DNA from: Diprion similis | Taxonomy: Eukaryota; Arthropoda; Insecta; Hymenoptera; Diprionidae | Direction of reading: 5' to 3' | Length of the DNA stretch: 64,000 nucleotides | Assembly (NCBI RefSeq): GCF_021155765.1 | Contig: NC_060118.1 | Location: forward strand, 6,758,001 to 6,822,000 | Shown: positions 11,013-23,872 of the stretch, piece after piece | How positions within the stretch are numbered: the first letter of the stretch is position 1 | Layout: every line of letters starts with the position of its first letter | Made by a program: the position numbers and the translations under genes | Notes under the pieces: model-generated | What the model was told of the DNA's origin: nothing | What the model saw: the letters and a program-made list of their open reading frames with translations, nothing else | Database searches by the model: none

Positions 11013-13356
11013 ATGTTATCTTTCTTGAAAACTGCCAAGGTATAAATATTAGTTGACAGAGTTAATTTACTCGCTGATTTTACTGCATTTCTACTACGAT
11101 TTAGTTTAATTAAAATACGATACTTTTTCATCGTTTACAGACACTTACAGCGAACTCCAGGACTTTTAGTTCCAAAGTAAATCTCAACGAAGTTGTTATC
11201 GTTAGCGCAGTGCGAACACCGATCGGATCTTTTCGAGGTTCTCTGTCTTCCCTATCGGCAGGAAAACTCGGTGCCGTCGCTATTCAGGTAAAATAAAATC
11301 GCCAACAGCTGACTGACAAACAATTGTTTGCCCAGGTGGCAGTACTTTAACTAACCTTCGTGCATTTAATTAAAAATAACCCAAATTCAAGAAAAAGTAT
11401 CAGAGTATTAATGTGCCTTCGTTTCCTAATTCACACATGTTTTTCATTTTGTTAATTTATCTTATTTCTAGGCAGCCGTCGAGCGTTCTGGTCTTACCAA
11501 GGAACAGATATCAGAGGTATACATAGGAAACGTTTGCCAGGGTGGTCAGGGCCAGGCGCCTGCTAGACAGGCAGTAATATTTGCAGGTTTGTCGATTTTA
11601 AAAATTTCAAACATGTTATTACTGTCATTACTTGTTTGCTTGAAAATTTTGCACAAGATTTGTTATTTCATGTAGCAGAAGATTTCTAATCCAATTTCAT
11701 ATCAGAAAATCACAATGCTTAAATATGGAAAGTTTATTTTCTTTCATATTCCTACTCGATTGATTTAGATCAGTTTTTTTTTTTTTTTTACAAGGTCTTC
11801 CGAAATCAACGATATGTACAACTGTGAACAAAGTCTGTTCGAGCGGCATGAAGTCCATCATGCTCGCCTCTCAGGCGCTGCAGTGCGGACACCAAGATGT
11901 AATACTCGCTGGTGGCATGGAGTCCATGTCTAATGTGCCATTTTACTTGAAACGAGGAGAGACGACCTATGGCGGCATGAAACTGGAGGTTTGTAACAAT
12001 TGCGTAATTAGTAGATAACGAGTTATCTCTTATCACTCGAATACGAAAGATTTCAACACATAAACCACGCCATGTGAATTGATGATAAATCGTTCTTATG
12101 TGCAAATTGTACATTTAGTCAATATGTTTATAACACATTGTTATATTTAAAGGATTTTTCGATAAGCAAAAACAGTTTCTGTTCTACTTTAAAATAACTG
12201 AAAAATCTATTTTTTAATTAGAGGCATTGATGATTAGTAGGAGAATTGATATAGTTATTTCAGTTTAAAAAGAAGTTGATATCCCATAAATTTAATCGAT
12301 GTAGTTTTGATTCTAGGATGGGATAGTTTTAGACGGTCTCATTGACGTATACCACAAATTTCACATGGGAAATTGTGCTGAAAACACTGCATCAAAATTG
12401 GGTATCACTCGTCAGCAACAGGATGAATTTGCCATAAAGAGTTACACGCGAAGCGCAGCTGCTTATGAACATAAAGCTTTTAAAGATGAGATTGTTCCGG
12501 TTAATGTACCACAGAAGAAGGGAAAACCTGATGTTGTCTTTACGGAGGATGAAGAGTACAAAAAAGTCGACTTTTCAAAACTTGCAAAACTGAATACTGT
12601 ATTTCAGGTAAGAAGTAAACTCAGGTATGGATTTAGTCGCTGGATAGTTGAGCTAGATTTCCTCGACCTACTGTAAACCAGGAAAAGCTATGAACATTCC
12701 TCGTAACTTTGCATTTAAGAAAGAAAACGGCACTGTAACTGCTGGGAATGCTTCAACGCTGAATGATGGAGCTGCAGCCCTTGTACTGACGACAGCTGAC
12801 AATGCGAACAAATTAAATCTCAAGCCTTTGGCTCGGGTAGTAGCTTTCCAAGATGCGGAAACAGAGCCAATAGATTTTCCAATAGCACCTGCATTGGCTG
12901 TGCCAAAGGTGAGCCTTTAGATTCCATAAAAAACGTTTTTGTCGTTATATCATGAAAAGATTTGATTCAGACGAGACATTTTAATCCTTACAGCTATTGG
13001 AACGTGCTGGAGTCAGTAAAAATGACATAGCACTGTGGGAAATCAATGAAGCCTTTAGCACCGTCGTTCTTGCTAATGAGAAGATACTTAATCTCGATCC
13101 CAGCAAAGTAAATGTTCATGGAGGAGCCGTATCGCTCGGTCATCCGATCGGGTAAGAATCGAATTCTGACGTATGTCAAATACAACATATAACAAGCACT
13201 AAAGATCATTTTGTATATTTATTTGTAAATTTTAGAATGTCTGGAGCGAGAATCGTTGTTCATCTGGTGCACGCTTTGAAAGCTGGAGAAAAAGGTGTCG
13301 CTTCAATCTGCAATGGCGGGGGTGGAGCTTCGTCGATTTTAATTGAGAAATTGTGA
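11013..13356 (+). CDS. ACAT1: mitochondrial acetyl-CoA acetyltransferase (thiolase), eight exons
   Basis: The enzyme interconverts two acetyl-CoA and acetoacetyl-CoA, serving ketone-body and isoleucine metabolism in mitochondria. Exons are 11013-11039, 11141-11287, 11472-11586, 11795-11988, 12317-12607, 12720-12908, 12994-13151 and 13236-13356, with consistent phases and a 413-residue product. The first exon starts a short basic, Ser/Thr-rich targeting peptide (MLSFLKTAK, then TANSRTFSS). The thiolase N-domain follows ([16 protein letters not shown]). The acyl-accepting cysteine is in [10 protein letters not shown] (about C111). The C-domain has [21 protein letters not shown] (His about 371) and CNGGGGAS (Cys about 399). 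All catalytic residues are intact. The sequence [20 protein letters not shown] is typical of the mitochondrial type rather than the cytosolic ACAT2 type. AATAAA at 13752-13757 may end the transcript. Confidence 0.95.
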
Positions 13357-13829
13357 GTCCCTTGAATTATGATAGAAATCAAAACATGAATCGGCAGCCA
13401 TTCCTTTTGAACTAGTTAATGATCGAAAATCACTGTGAATAGTTATTTCTATTGAATAACTTTGGTGCTTGAATATTATCAATAAGTGATAATTGATTCG
13501 ATCGCGGCCTAAATATTCTGCTCAAATTTGTCGGGTGTTTGTTTTTTTTTCTTTCAATTATTGGTTGTTTCGGAATCTTACTGTGAATTGAAAATCCGTT
13601 TGCAATATTTATACCGTAACGATAATTGTTACTTTTTTTTTTTTATAAGTATATTATATATTGTATTTTTCACATTTTCTACAATGTTATTCGCACAATA
13701 TAGAGATATTTTAATGGTTATAAAGATAGCTGTGCCTTCAATTATTCGAACAATAAATCTTATATTACACTGTTTGCTTGCACTACTTTATCGGTGGTAA
13801 AACATGACGGAAAATTTTTATTCAGTTCG

Positions 13830-14216
13830 ATGGTTGTGAGATTTTTTATTGTGTCTTTTTCAATATTTTGTAAAAAAGAAAAAATTTATTTTCTTGTGTC
13901 AAGGTGCGCGAAATCATTCCGTCTAATCTTCTATAGGTCTCACAGCTCCTCGTCACCCCCAAAATTAACGCTATACACAAAGGATCAGTGTACGTTATGC
14001 GATGTTTTGAAAGAAGAATTGAAAAATCGATTCCCTGGTCGTTATCAATTAGAACAGATCGATATCAACGCGCGTGGAAATGAAAATTTAAAGAATCTAT
14101 ATCGTTACGAGATACCAGTGCTCTTTTTAGAGGGTCAATACCTTTGCAAACACCGATTGGACGCAGATCTTCTCGAAAGAAAGCTCAAAACTCTCGAGTC
14201 TGCTATGAACTGTTAA
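13830..14216 (+). CDS. glutaredoxin-like protein, C5orf63/DUF836 type
   Basis: This single-exon reading frame encodes a thioredoxin-fold protein of about 128 residues. The core begins with PKLTLYTKDQCTLCDVLKEE, whose CTLC is the CxxC motif at the start of helix 1. It continues with YQLEQIDINARGNENL and YEIPVLFLEGQYLCKHRL, whose cis-proline (IPV) is typical of the fold. It ends in a helical LLERKLKTLE. This order matches vertebrate C5orf63 and related glutaredoxin-like proteins, whose biochemical role is poorly known. The roughly 45 residues before the core are hydrophobic and basic and could be a mitochondrial presequence. An upstream in-frame ATG at 13794 or an unseen first exon is also possible. 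It lies 470 bases after ACAT1, and AATAAA at 14583-14588 may be its end. Confidence 0.72.
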   Translation: MVVRFFIVSFSIFCKKEKIYFLVSRCAKSFRLIFYRSHSSSSPPKLTLYTKDQCTLCDVLKEELKNRFPGRYQLEQIDINARGNENLKNLYRYEIPVLFLEGQYLCKHRLDADLLERKLKTLESAMNC

Positions 14217-16840
14217 AAATATCAGAGTGAAAAAATAGGATTTAGGTAATTAATTTTCGGACGAATCGTATCACCATTTATCACTTTTTATACCTGTAGC
14301 TAATTTATTACAAAAAACATAACGTTAAAAGTTTTCATTTTACTACTTAAGTTGGTGGATTGCAATTTAACTGTTAAGTAAAGTAAACGTTTAATGAAAA
14401 TCAGCTGTATTTTCGATATTCATTGCATTGAAGTTTTATTCAAGTTACGCAATGTTCACATTTTCTGTAGCGAAAATACGTGTGCACCAGGTATATAGGT
14501 ATGTGTGTCGGTATAAGTAGAGCGAATATTTCGCAACTGGTACTATTGGTATTTCGACCTGCAACGTATTTACATGGTTTAAAATAAAACAGCGCCGCTA
14601 GTCGTCAACACCAAAGTGTTACACTGGGGAAAAAGTATTCGCAAATAATTCGGTTACCATTTACTGTATCGAGCGTACTTTGTATAATCTGATTCAAGAT
14701 ATCATAGTCGGAAACAAATGTATTTGGTTCAATGAATTTTTATTTGACTTGAATTGAATACTTCGTTCAACGGATAGAATGATTAATGAAGAAATTGCGT
14801 ATTCATGATCGGTTGAGTGTAAGATAAGTTTAAAATGAAAATATTTAATACCGTTAATTACAAATTGTTTTTCCTCGCTAAATTTTGATTAAAAACTGGA
14901 TTCAAGAAGTCAACTGTGAGTAGAGAATCAGGTGAATTACTAGAATCAATCGTTCGTGTGGATTGCCATTTCTTATTCGGCGTGTGACCGCAACAGGTAG
15001 GTAAATCTGAAACAGCTTCTTTTAATCTATTTCTTGAAAATCAGTTTCGTCGGTCGTTCCGACGAAACGATTAGCCTCTCGGCATTCCGGGCTTCAACAA
15101 ATTCTTCTACGCCGTTTGGCAAGCGTCTCTGTAATATAACGGGTAGCTGTACAAAATTTGCAAAAGTTATAGAATTTTTAAAAATCTAACTAATAATGCG
15201 GCAATTTACAATCTGGAGTAATGAATTAATTTAATTGATTAGGTGATCCAACGTACGATTTGAATCAGCCTATAATAACAAGCATTTTTGTAACACATGC
15301 AAGATTTTCGCGTTTCTTTTTTCCCTAAAATCCCGGCTGAATATATAGCCCTTTTGTCTTGAAGTTCCACTACATCGACCCACGGTCAGAAAGTTATTGA
15401 GAATCTACTGTATGAAACAATAAAAACGGTATAATGCCGAATTCCAGAAAGACTATATCGTCGGAAATCCTTAGAATCGGCGATTCCTAATAGCCTCAAG
15501 TAAACCGTTATTTTGAGCCCAAATGTTGCGGAACTAGATTCAAAACTTTCGCGGCATGTATTTACCGAAAAGGCGATTTTTTTATAATAATAAATTCCAG
15601 AATGCAAAGTATGGATTAGAATTTCATGATGATTGTTGAATTTTGAAGAAGTGCCGCAAAAGCAGACCTAAATATATTGATCTATTATAGATAATCGATT
15701 TTATGGCGAAGTGATTAAGGGTATAGAGAAACAAATTATCTGGAGAATGGATAAGAATATATTGATGTACCAAAACGTCCAATTTCTTAAAACCGTTGTA
15801 GACAATTTTTAGGAGTCTTGTCAGCGAGGAAAATGAGTGTAAAAACAATAGGATCGGATAAAAAGTGGCAGAGTGCAATCATTCGAACGTTTATATAATT
15901 ATGAACCCTTTTTTTGAAATTCTTGATGTGTTTAGAATAATTTACATCACATAGTAGTAACGTTGTGTTAATGATTCGTGTTCATAATGATTGGCGCGAA
16001 TAAGATTGCTAGAATATCTTTTCGACAGTTTTATTCTTCTTCACTGAATAAGTTTTGATTCGAACGGTAAAACCAGAAACTAATTGACCTTTGAAAAGTT
16101 TAAAAACCGGTAGAAACATAGAAAATGTTTGTGTTCCGAACCACGGGTCACATAATAGTTCAGTCGGAGCATAGATTTCAAATTCCAATTTTTTGATACC
16201 ACTATTTTCTTTTTTTAATTGTTGAGAGGTGAGGGGATGGAGGTCATTGATAGTTTGAATCCAGAATTTTTAACAGACTCTGCATTAGCTTCGGCCGCCA
16301 TCTTGTACTTATGGAGGCATTTGTTTTTGATAATTAACTCACCTAAACTAAACTTGCGGGAAATTGAATTCCCTGCAACTTTGATCGTAACAATTTTTTT
16401 TATCACTATCGATATCTTCTCATTCAAACCATAAATTCAACAGGGCGGCGAAAATTCTGGATTTAGACTCTCAATGAAATCCTGACACCCCCCTCAACTA
16501 TTACAAAATTAAAAGTTTATATTTCGGGTGTGTTTTTTTTTTTTTTTATTATTATTTCTTATACACAGCGACTGAGCTATTACACAGAGAAGCTTCATCG
16601 ATCGCGACTGGCGTGGCCGCGAAGCGACTGCACCGAACTGCATCGCGTTGCACAGCTAGGAAGGTATCTATGTATGTACATGAGTGGCAGGTGGGTATTA
16701 GTTTTGGAATTCTGAAGGCGAATCGAGTAGATGACTCGTGCAGCGTCAGTTCGATGCCTCGGCAGGTACCCTGTTTCATGTTTCCAACTTGTTCTTATCC
16801 CAAAACGAGTAGAGCCATTCCATCCCGTCCTTTCGGGTCC
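14217..16840. other. intergenic AT-rich DNA
   Basis: No coding sequence is supported. The notable item is a perfect hairpin at 15044-15068. Short reading frames here have no recognisable family features. Confidence 0.55.
15044..15068. repeat. perfect 10-bp stem hairpin
   Basis: GTTTCGTCGG at 15044-15053 pairs exactly with CCGACGAAAC at 15059-15068 around a five-base loop, TCGTT. It lies in intergenic DNA. No function can be assigned. Confidence 0.6.
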
Positions 16841-17319
16841 CTATATACCTCGGTTCGGCCGAGTTCACATGCTTCATTCGTCCCGGCTCAATGTGTGGGT
16901 GAGAACTTGTAGCATGTGCTGCGAAAAGGACACGACGAACGCCGGATAGGAAGACAGAGAGAGAAAGCGATACGAGAGTCGCTCTGTTCGCGCGAGTCCA
17001 GAGACGGCGCCCGTCTCTCGTTCCTTCAGTATTGCGTGAGCGGCGTACGCGATTGGCGCGTCTCTGTGCCGTCGTTTACTTAGTTGTTTTCTATTCCTCG
17101 TGGACAACCTGTGTGCACTCTCTCCGCATTTTCTTCCCTCATTGTGTTTTTCTCCTCCCGCAGGCTCTGCGCAATTTGTGTATGTTAGATATAGTTTATG
17201 ATTTATCTGATATAGTTTGTCAGTGTGCTAAGTATAGACTTATGGATAATACATCTAGGAATTATAGTAAAGTGTACGTGATAATAACGAGTTATATTAT
17301 GCAGTGATAGTGCTCTCAG
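16840..17319 (+). promoter_or_regulatory. candidate promoter and leader of the large plus-strand gene
   Basis: The base composition shifts to CpG-rich over 16840-17150, unlike the AT-rich flanks. A TATATA occurs near 16843, and an arthropod initiator-like TCAGT at 17026-17030. The region ends in a short reading frame with a strong splice donor. Together these suggest a transcription start, but no single element is decisive. Confidence 0.35.
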
Positions 17320-17372
17320 ATGCGCATGGATAACGTGGATATTAACAGCATTGTCCTGCAGGGAGCAAATGT
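17320..17372 (+). CDS. candidate alternative first coding exon
   Basis: ATG at 17320 (or 17326) opens a peptide, MRMDNVDINSIVLQGAN, ending at a consensus donor GTGAGT after two bases of a codon (phase 2). That phase does not fit the long exon at 34208, but it does fit an exon starting at 63979 (or 60642). It may therefore be the first exon of an isoform that skips the long exons. Peptide function is unknown. It could also belong to a different gene. Confidence 0.4.
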
Positions 17373-18478
17373 GTGAGTATAAACTGCGAATCCATTTTTT
17401 TAACGTATCTACAGAGTAAATTAAAAAAAAAAAAAAAAAGTGAAGAATGATATTCGTACTTGCAAATATTTAATCCGTGCGAGGTGTGCGGCGCTCTGAT
17501 ACGTATTCATAACGCAAATCGTATATTCGCGGGGAAACAAAGGAGCGAGAAACAAGAGAACGTTGACTGAACGAGTAGCGACAGAAATGGGAGGTAAAAG
17601 ATGGGAATAAAAACGGAAAGACGAAGGTCGTCCTCTAGCGAAGAGGCGAACGTCCGCCGGCGTTCGATTGCTGCACTTTATACGTGCATTGCAGCAGAAG
17701 CAGCGAGCTGGTGTATCGCGCAGGTAGTCGGCGGCTGGTGGTTTCGATCTAACCCTGCAACAATTGAGCATCGCACGATTTAAATTTCGAAGGAATTTAA
17801 ATTTCGAACTAATTGTAAGCGCGAGACGCTGATCGATCTTTGCTTTATAAAGAGTTACGTATATGCGTGGGTTTTGACCGGCGTTATATGGATATAATAT
17901 TAACAACGTATAAACCAAATGCCAAGAAACCCGTTAGCGTCTGTACAGCGATCAACTGTACAGCGCAAACCGCTCGTCGCTCGTTTCTCAGGTCCGGTTT
18001 ATAGCGCACCGCCTAATAACCAACACGCGATCAACTTCATGTTGGTCATTGTTCGCGCCGGGCCGTTCTCTTGCGATATGCGTATGTGTTTTACACGGAT
18101 ATAATAATAATACTTTCCTACAGGTTTGTTCGAATACACACATTCACGGTGTAGGCATTCGAACGGATATATATATATATATATATACTGGTTGCAGCTG
18201 CTCTCAATCTCTCTAAACGGATCAAGCACGAGTTGGTTTGACTTCGATAAATGGGGCAGAAAAATGCTGAAGAGGCTCAGTCGCTGTGCCTGATTGCAAT
18301 GTGTTGCAGTTTTCTTTTTTTTTTTTTTTGTTTTTGAGAATTAGGGATGTATTATAGTTTTTTTTTTTTTTTTTTTTAATGTGAAGAAAACTGCAATACG
18401 AAAAATGCTTATGCCCTTCACTTCCGGTATATTCGAGTGCAAATTGAAATTCTATTCAAATCTGTATAATGATCATTT

Positions 18479-18690
18479 TGAAGTTAGTAACGTTACCGTA
18501 ACGATTCGTGCTGAGGAAAAACCGTTATATCGCCATTTTTGGAACTGTTTGAAATTCAGTAAACCGCCATGAAACAGAACATACTCATAATTTCTTATCT
18601 TAGTTCTTTTAAAATCGGTGTAAAAATAAGAAATAGTGATTTTCCCTAATGTTTCGTTACGTCAACGTCACTAGCTTCAACCTCGTGTAT
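18479..18690. repeat. inverted repeat of the TGAAGTTAGT family
   Basis: The left end reads TGAAGTTAGTAACGTTACCG. The right end, CGTTACGTCAACGTCACTAG followed by CTTCAACCTC, is its approximate reverse complement. Related ends recur at several other places in the window, marking a dispersed hairpin family. Confidence 0.55.
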
Positions 18691-18705
18691 ATAATTGTAC
18701 AGTAA

Positions 18706-18918
18706 TATTCATTAATGTCTTAACCTTCCAGCTAACGTGTTTTCGGTGCGAAACAAAATTTGACTTTGATTCTATACGAAGTATGTGAGAATGACTTCCA
18801 ATCTCTTACGGCGGTTACATCGCCACTCATTGTCACATAATTCGTATAGAATCGTATTCGCATTTTGTTTCGAAACGAAAACTAGTTAGCCCGAAGGTTG
18901 AAGCATTGATGAATATTA
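18706..18918. repeat. MITE with about 88-bp inverted arms
   Basis: Arms 18706-18794 and 18828-18918 are near reverse complements. Paired blocks include TTCATTAATG, AACCTTC, GAAACAAAAT, GATTCTATACGAA and TATGTGA. The arms make up most of the element, around a spacer of some 33 bases. It directly abuts the preceding inverted repeat. Confidence 0.65.
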
Positions 18919-20379
18919 GTGTACCTAATGACCGAAGAACAATACAACTATAGATATTTTTTTTTGTTAGTTAACGATGCAAATTATATAGAATGGAAAT
19001 ATATTTCATTGCACCTGGACGAAAAGTTGACTCATACTATTTTAGACTATTTGTATAATGACTGAACGAATCATTGCACTGCGTCCATTGATTACGTAAT
19101 TTGTACATAAAAGTGCTTCCGTGTTGACTCGATACACCGGAAGTAGAAACGCATTTACGAAAAACGTGGTTCTATACGATTGAGACTTTTTTTCGACTTA
19201 CAGAAAAAAATTCACTGAGCTGATAATTAAAGAAGATTCCCTAGTTTTCTAACCGGTGGAAACACAGGGAAACCGCAGTCACGATGTGCAATACTTACAA
19301 TTGAGTAACAATGAAATCTGACCAGCTTCTCAACGTGGCTAATTGAGTCACACTTTCCAGAAAGATAGTAAAATCCTTGATTTTCGAATCTAATCGCTTT
19401 CATAAACGTTGAAAAATTTATTTTCTGTTCTTCGTGAATACTTCGATTTGACATAAAAAAATAAGCCTGATTAGCGCATATAAAACATAAAAAAAAAATC
19501 GCGAAGATCAACTATTTTTCTATTCGTTACAGTGGGATGATCCCATAACACGAACTTCAATCTTGTTATATTGAACGATTCTAAATTAATTGCATGGTTC
19601 AATCAGTTGAATAAATATTGCAAGAAGAGCAGTTACGCAACGTTATATTGAAGTTTAATTTTCCCAATTCGTCTTTAAAATAGAAATGGTGTATAATTGC
19701 GGTGGTTTTATATAACAGTTATTTGCCCCCGAAGCACCGATGATCATAATTATCGCGAACACCGTTTGGTGCGAATTTTTATTTTTTACATCATCGGGTA
19801 TTACTAACCTGTTGCAATAGCGCGCGACCGGTTTTGTAACTTCTAATATCTTTTTCTTTCATTCTTTCGCACTGCAGAAGCATCAACTCTACGTTATGTA
19901 TATAAGTACTTAGAAAGCCGTACCGTTTCGGCCGTTATTTAATGTCCGATCGCATCTCGGTAGTTTTCGGTTGTTGGTTCGTATAGCCAAACCCAGCTGC
20001 ACTAACGCTCACCTTTTGTAACCCATTTTGAACAAATCCGATGACGTAGCGCATCCACAGTGTTGGCCAACACAGCTGTGTGTTTTTTCACAAGCTTCGA
20101 GGTTTCTCCGCCCAGTGAAAGTCCGGCAGCACCGTAGCCACGCGACTTTTCACGCGCGTAATATTATTCCGTTCATTGTGATTGTAATAATTGACAAGGT
20201 TGAAGTTGGCAACGTTATTATCCTATAACGAAGCATGGGAAAGAAATCACTGTTTTCTTATTCTTACAATGATTTTGAAAGAACTAAAATTGCAGAATAT
20301 GATTAGAATCATTTTTTTTTTTCTGACGACTTAATGAATTTCAAACGGTTCTAAAATAACGGTTTTTCCTCGGCAGGGA

Positions 20380-20500
20380 TCGTTACGGTAAAGTTACTAA
20401 CTTGAAACAACATAATAACAATTGACGGCTAAATATTCCGATTATCGCGTATATTACGAGGATGAAGTTAGTAGCATATTGTAATAATTCGTGTTTTGGA
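20380..20500. repeat. TGAAGTTAGT-family ends, head to head
   Basis: A right-type end (CGTTACGGTAAAGTTACTAA, 20391-20410) is followed by a left-type end (GATGAAGTTAGTAGC, 20461-20475). They look like the borders of two neighbouring copies of the dispersed family. Copy limits are unclear. Confidence 0.4.
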
Positions 20501-20746
20501 ATAAATATTAAGAATCTCTGAAATACAGTAGATTATAGTAAGGCAAAAGTAATTCATATTTTCGAAACTAAGCCACTTCAAAGTCGCTACACAAAATTGT
20601 AAAATAGGGATTTTTTGCCACCAACGTTTCCTTACGCATCGCATCGTGTATCCTAGGGAATTAGTCACCTGTATCCTCCGTCATCTGTTTCTGCAATGAC
20701 GCATTTTTCGGCAGTCCCATCAGCAACTCTTTTACGTACCAATTAA

Positions 20747-21309
20747 CCCTTTGAAGCATGGTCGGCACTCACGTTTCCACCTTGATTTTCTTAAATTTTT
20801 CTAGTTTATTTACTTTTATAGATATTCAGATTCGATTTTTTGCACTTTTTCGTTACTTTAGTAATGAACGAACATAAAAATATAATCTAATTAGCATAAT
20901 TGATTATAATATAAGATTTATAAATAAACAAACTAAAACAAATGACGTTTTTTTCGGAAAAATTCATTTTTCAAGAATCTATCCAAAAAAATAACTTGAA
21001 ATTTGGCAAAAGTGGGGTTTTGGGGTCGCTGATTACGAATCCGAACTCAGATTTTCAAAGTTCAAAATGGCGGATTCAAGATGGCGGACTCTGAAATTTA
21101 AATCATCGAGAACATCCATAAAAGTTTTTACTCGTGAATTTTCGGGGTCACAAAATTCCGCAATTTCCTAAATTTTTCGCCGCCATCTTGAATCCGCCAT
21201 CTTGAATTTCGCAAATCTGATAGCGAATTCGTAATCAGTGACCCCAAAAATTCCCGTGTGAGAATTTTTACGATCATACGATCATTTAAAAAATGTATGC
21301 TTCAATGGG
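20747..21309. mobile_element. piggyBac-type MITE with TTAA target duplication
   Basis: TTAA at 20743-20746 and 21310-21313 flank ends CCCTTTGAAGCAT and ATGCTTCAATGGG, which are inverted copies with one mismatch. CCC ends next to TTAA are the hallmark of piggyBac elements. Inside is a second inverted repeat (TGATTACGAATCCG near 21031, CGAATTCGTAATCA near 21224) and paired ATGGCGGATTCAAGATGGCG segments. No transposase is encoded. Confidence 0.72.
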
Positions 21310-23510
21310 TTAAAGTACGTTATCTACTATACGTTGGGATAAAAGTTTGACTCAACAGCTTTGAGCGTCTTATCGACCATCTGGGTCATCGATATTACGT
21401 CAGATTTACCCTATGACGAATGTTATTCTTTGCACTTTACCGGGAAGATGGGCTTCGATTTAGCGGACGGGGATTCCAACGCAGTGTTGCCAACAAATGT
21501 CCATATTATGTCTAGGTTTGATTATTCACGGAGGATATCCAGATTGGATTACCAATATCGACACATGTTACGCATAATATTACACAGCGATTAATTAGTA
21601 GAGGAAATTAGTAATTATTAACGCAACGAATTGTTGCACCGAGAAAGATAGAAAAAAAAAGAAAAAAAAAAAAACAGTCGTTAACTATTTTCATTTTTTT
21701 ACCGTTACCGAAAAATATCATTCTCGAATCTTGATACAAAATCAAAATTCTAGTACGACTAATCATTACTAAATCTTTTCGATTATGTTAACTTGTTTTA
21801 TATTTCCTTGTAACTATTGAAATTATTTTATTTTGGTGTAACAATAAATTGTTTTTAAGTCCTTATTTAATTGATAAACTGTTAATTTATTTAATCCATA
21901 AATATTTATATGTATATTTTTTAATGTAATTATAACTCTGGATAATATTATGAGAACATATCGGGCGTAATGTCTAGACAGAAACGTGTTGAAACATGTT
22001 TATAAGAAAAAAGAAGTAATCAAAAATGATAAACGAAGAGTAGCTCGAAAGATGTGATGAGGAAAATCGGCAAATTTGAATTCAATTAAAACAATATCTC
22101 CCCGATTTGAAATAAAGTTTGAAACCAATCACAACATATAAATGCAAAATCTCGATTGTAATGATATTATTTCAGAGAAATCAGGTTACACTAAATACAT
22201 CATATTTCTTAAATTCTACAAACGTTGAATCACATTTGTCATACGTTAATCAAATTAGCATATCTTATTCCGTTGTTTGTGAATAAATTTTTATTACAAA
22301 TTCCTCGACATACATATGTTATATGATGAATATTTATTTATAGGTTTATTTTCTTAATAATACTACGTCTCGAATGTTTATAGGTTTATTAATTATTCTA
22401 CTGAATACCGCATGGTTAGTCGTAGAAAATCTAATCACTGCTGTCTCGTTATAAATCAGTCTTCTGATGATTCACAACTCACGACGATTTCTCGACGACA
22501 AAAATGCCGCGTTGGTGATATTGTTGAAATGAAAAAAATAAAGAGATAAGAACAAAAAAAAAAAAAAAAAAAAAGAAAGAAAGAAGAAAAAAAAATTGTA
22601 AAATTAAACCAACGCTAAATACTGCATGATTCATTTAACAGCTGAATTATCATTTACTCAAAGATTTAAGTGTACATAAATGCATGAAATAGTCTGGAGG
22701 TTGACATTGAGAGCACCTGCTTTATGCGTTATATAGCTGTGAACTTACGGGGTGATAATTATTATTCTGCTTGAAGAAGCTTGAAGAACGAGTCGTCGTC
22801 GTCACTTTGCGAATAAGTGAAATATTTCTGTACACCACGCGCTTAGAGCGATTATGCACAGCTGAAATAGTCGCGCCGCCACTTACAGGGTGTCCAATTG
22901 TTAATCCAACGGACAATTAAATCCTTTCGTCATGCAGTATAGATATACATATATATATTTTTTTTTTGTATATTGTACATAGTACGCGATATAAAAAAGC
23001 GCAGAGTTTTAAATATGTGACTCAAAATATTGAAGACTTCGTCTCGAATTCGAAAACTTATACGATATATATATATTTTTTTTTTCGATCATTTTTTAGG
23101 CTGGTCGAACAAACATCGATACTTTTTATCAATTTTCGTACATTTCTTAATCGTACATTGAGTATTTTCCCAATATCTATGAAGATCCGTTTTTAAAAAA
23201 CGAAGATAGAAAAAACACTAAAACTTCGAACGAATTTTAGTCGATATGTTGATTAAGATTTAGAATAAAAAAACAAAATTGCAATCTGTTAGAGATAATT
23301 GTAGAGAATAGTCGTTTTGAATGAAACGAACGATCGTAGAGTGAAAAATAGAAATAATCTAATAACTTTTTTCTACACATATCTATTGATTTGAAATAAC
23401 GCGTATATATATTTATAAACTGTCGTTTACAGTGCCAGTATTTTGTGCTTGGCTTACGAATATAATAATTTTACACGTACTCAATATCATCTACGTGATA
23501 ATAGCTATTT

Positions 23511-23636
23511 ATGTGGCATGCCCGTAAACCGTCTGTTTTTTTGGCAAGGATAAAGATTTCAGGACGAGCTGAAGGCGAGCCGGAAGCGAGTACTGAAATT
23601 ATCCGAACCAAAAAACGGTTTACGGGCATGCCACAT
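23511..23636. repeat. palindromic element with perfect 22-bp arms
   Basis: ATGTGGCATGCCCGTAAACC at 23511-23530 (plus GT) is exactly repeated in reverse complement at 23615-23636. The spacer of about 80 bases is itself weakly palindromic (CTGAAATTATCCG and GGATAAAGATTTCAG). A second inverted-repeat element begins eight bases later. Confidence 0.65.
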
Positions 23637-23644
23637 GAAATATT

Positions 23645-23872
23645 TTTTACGGTATGGGCATTGAAAAGCAAAACGAAGAGTGAGGTTATGTCGCGATCTG
23701 TTCGACGAAGCTACTTTAATCGCCAGTTTGGGATGCGCACTTCGAACTGCGCATCAAAACTGCGGAATAAAGACTTTATTCCGTAAGTTTGTTCGCTGCC
23801 GTATAAAGCGTCACTTTACGGAACGAAAACTGCCACACAAAGTGGACTTTTCAATGCCCATGCCGTAAAAAA
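23645..23872. repeat. inverted-repeat element with nested palindromes
   Basis: TTTTTTACGGTATGGGCATT near 23643 (continuing GAAAAG) pairs with the sequence CTTTTCAATGCCCATGCCG at 23847-23865. Inside are two further palindromes, CGGAATAAAGACTTTATTCC near 23762 and CCGTATAAAG/CACTTTACGG near 23798. It resembles a MITE able to form a multi-armed fold. No coding content. Confidence 0.62.

Noticed and set aside
17421..17918. 165-codon open frame on the minus strand
   Set aside because: It reads through a poly-A tract as poly-Phe and shows no domain; it overlaps the likely leader region of the plus-strand gene.
22885..22894. CAGGGTGTCC as the end of a mariner-like element
   Set aside because: No matching inverted end was found within a plausible distance.
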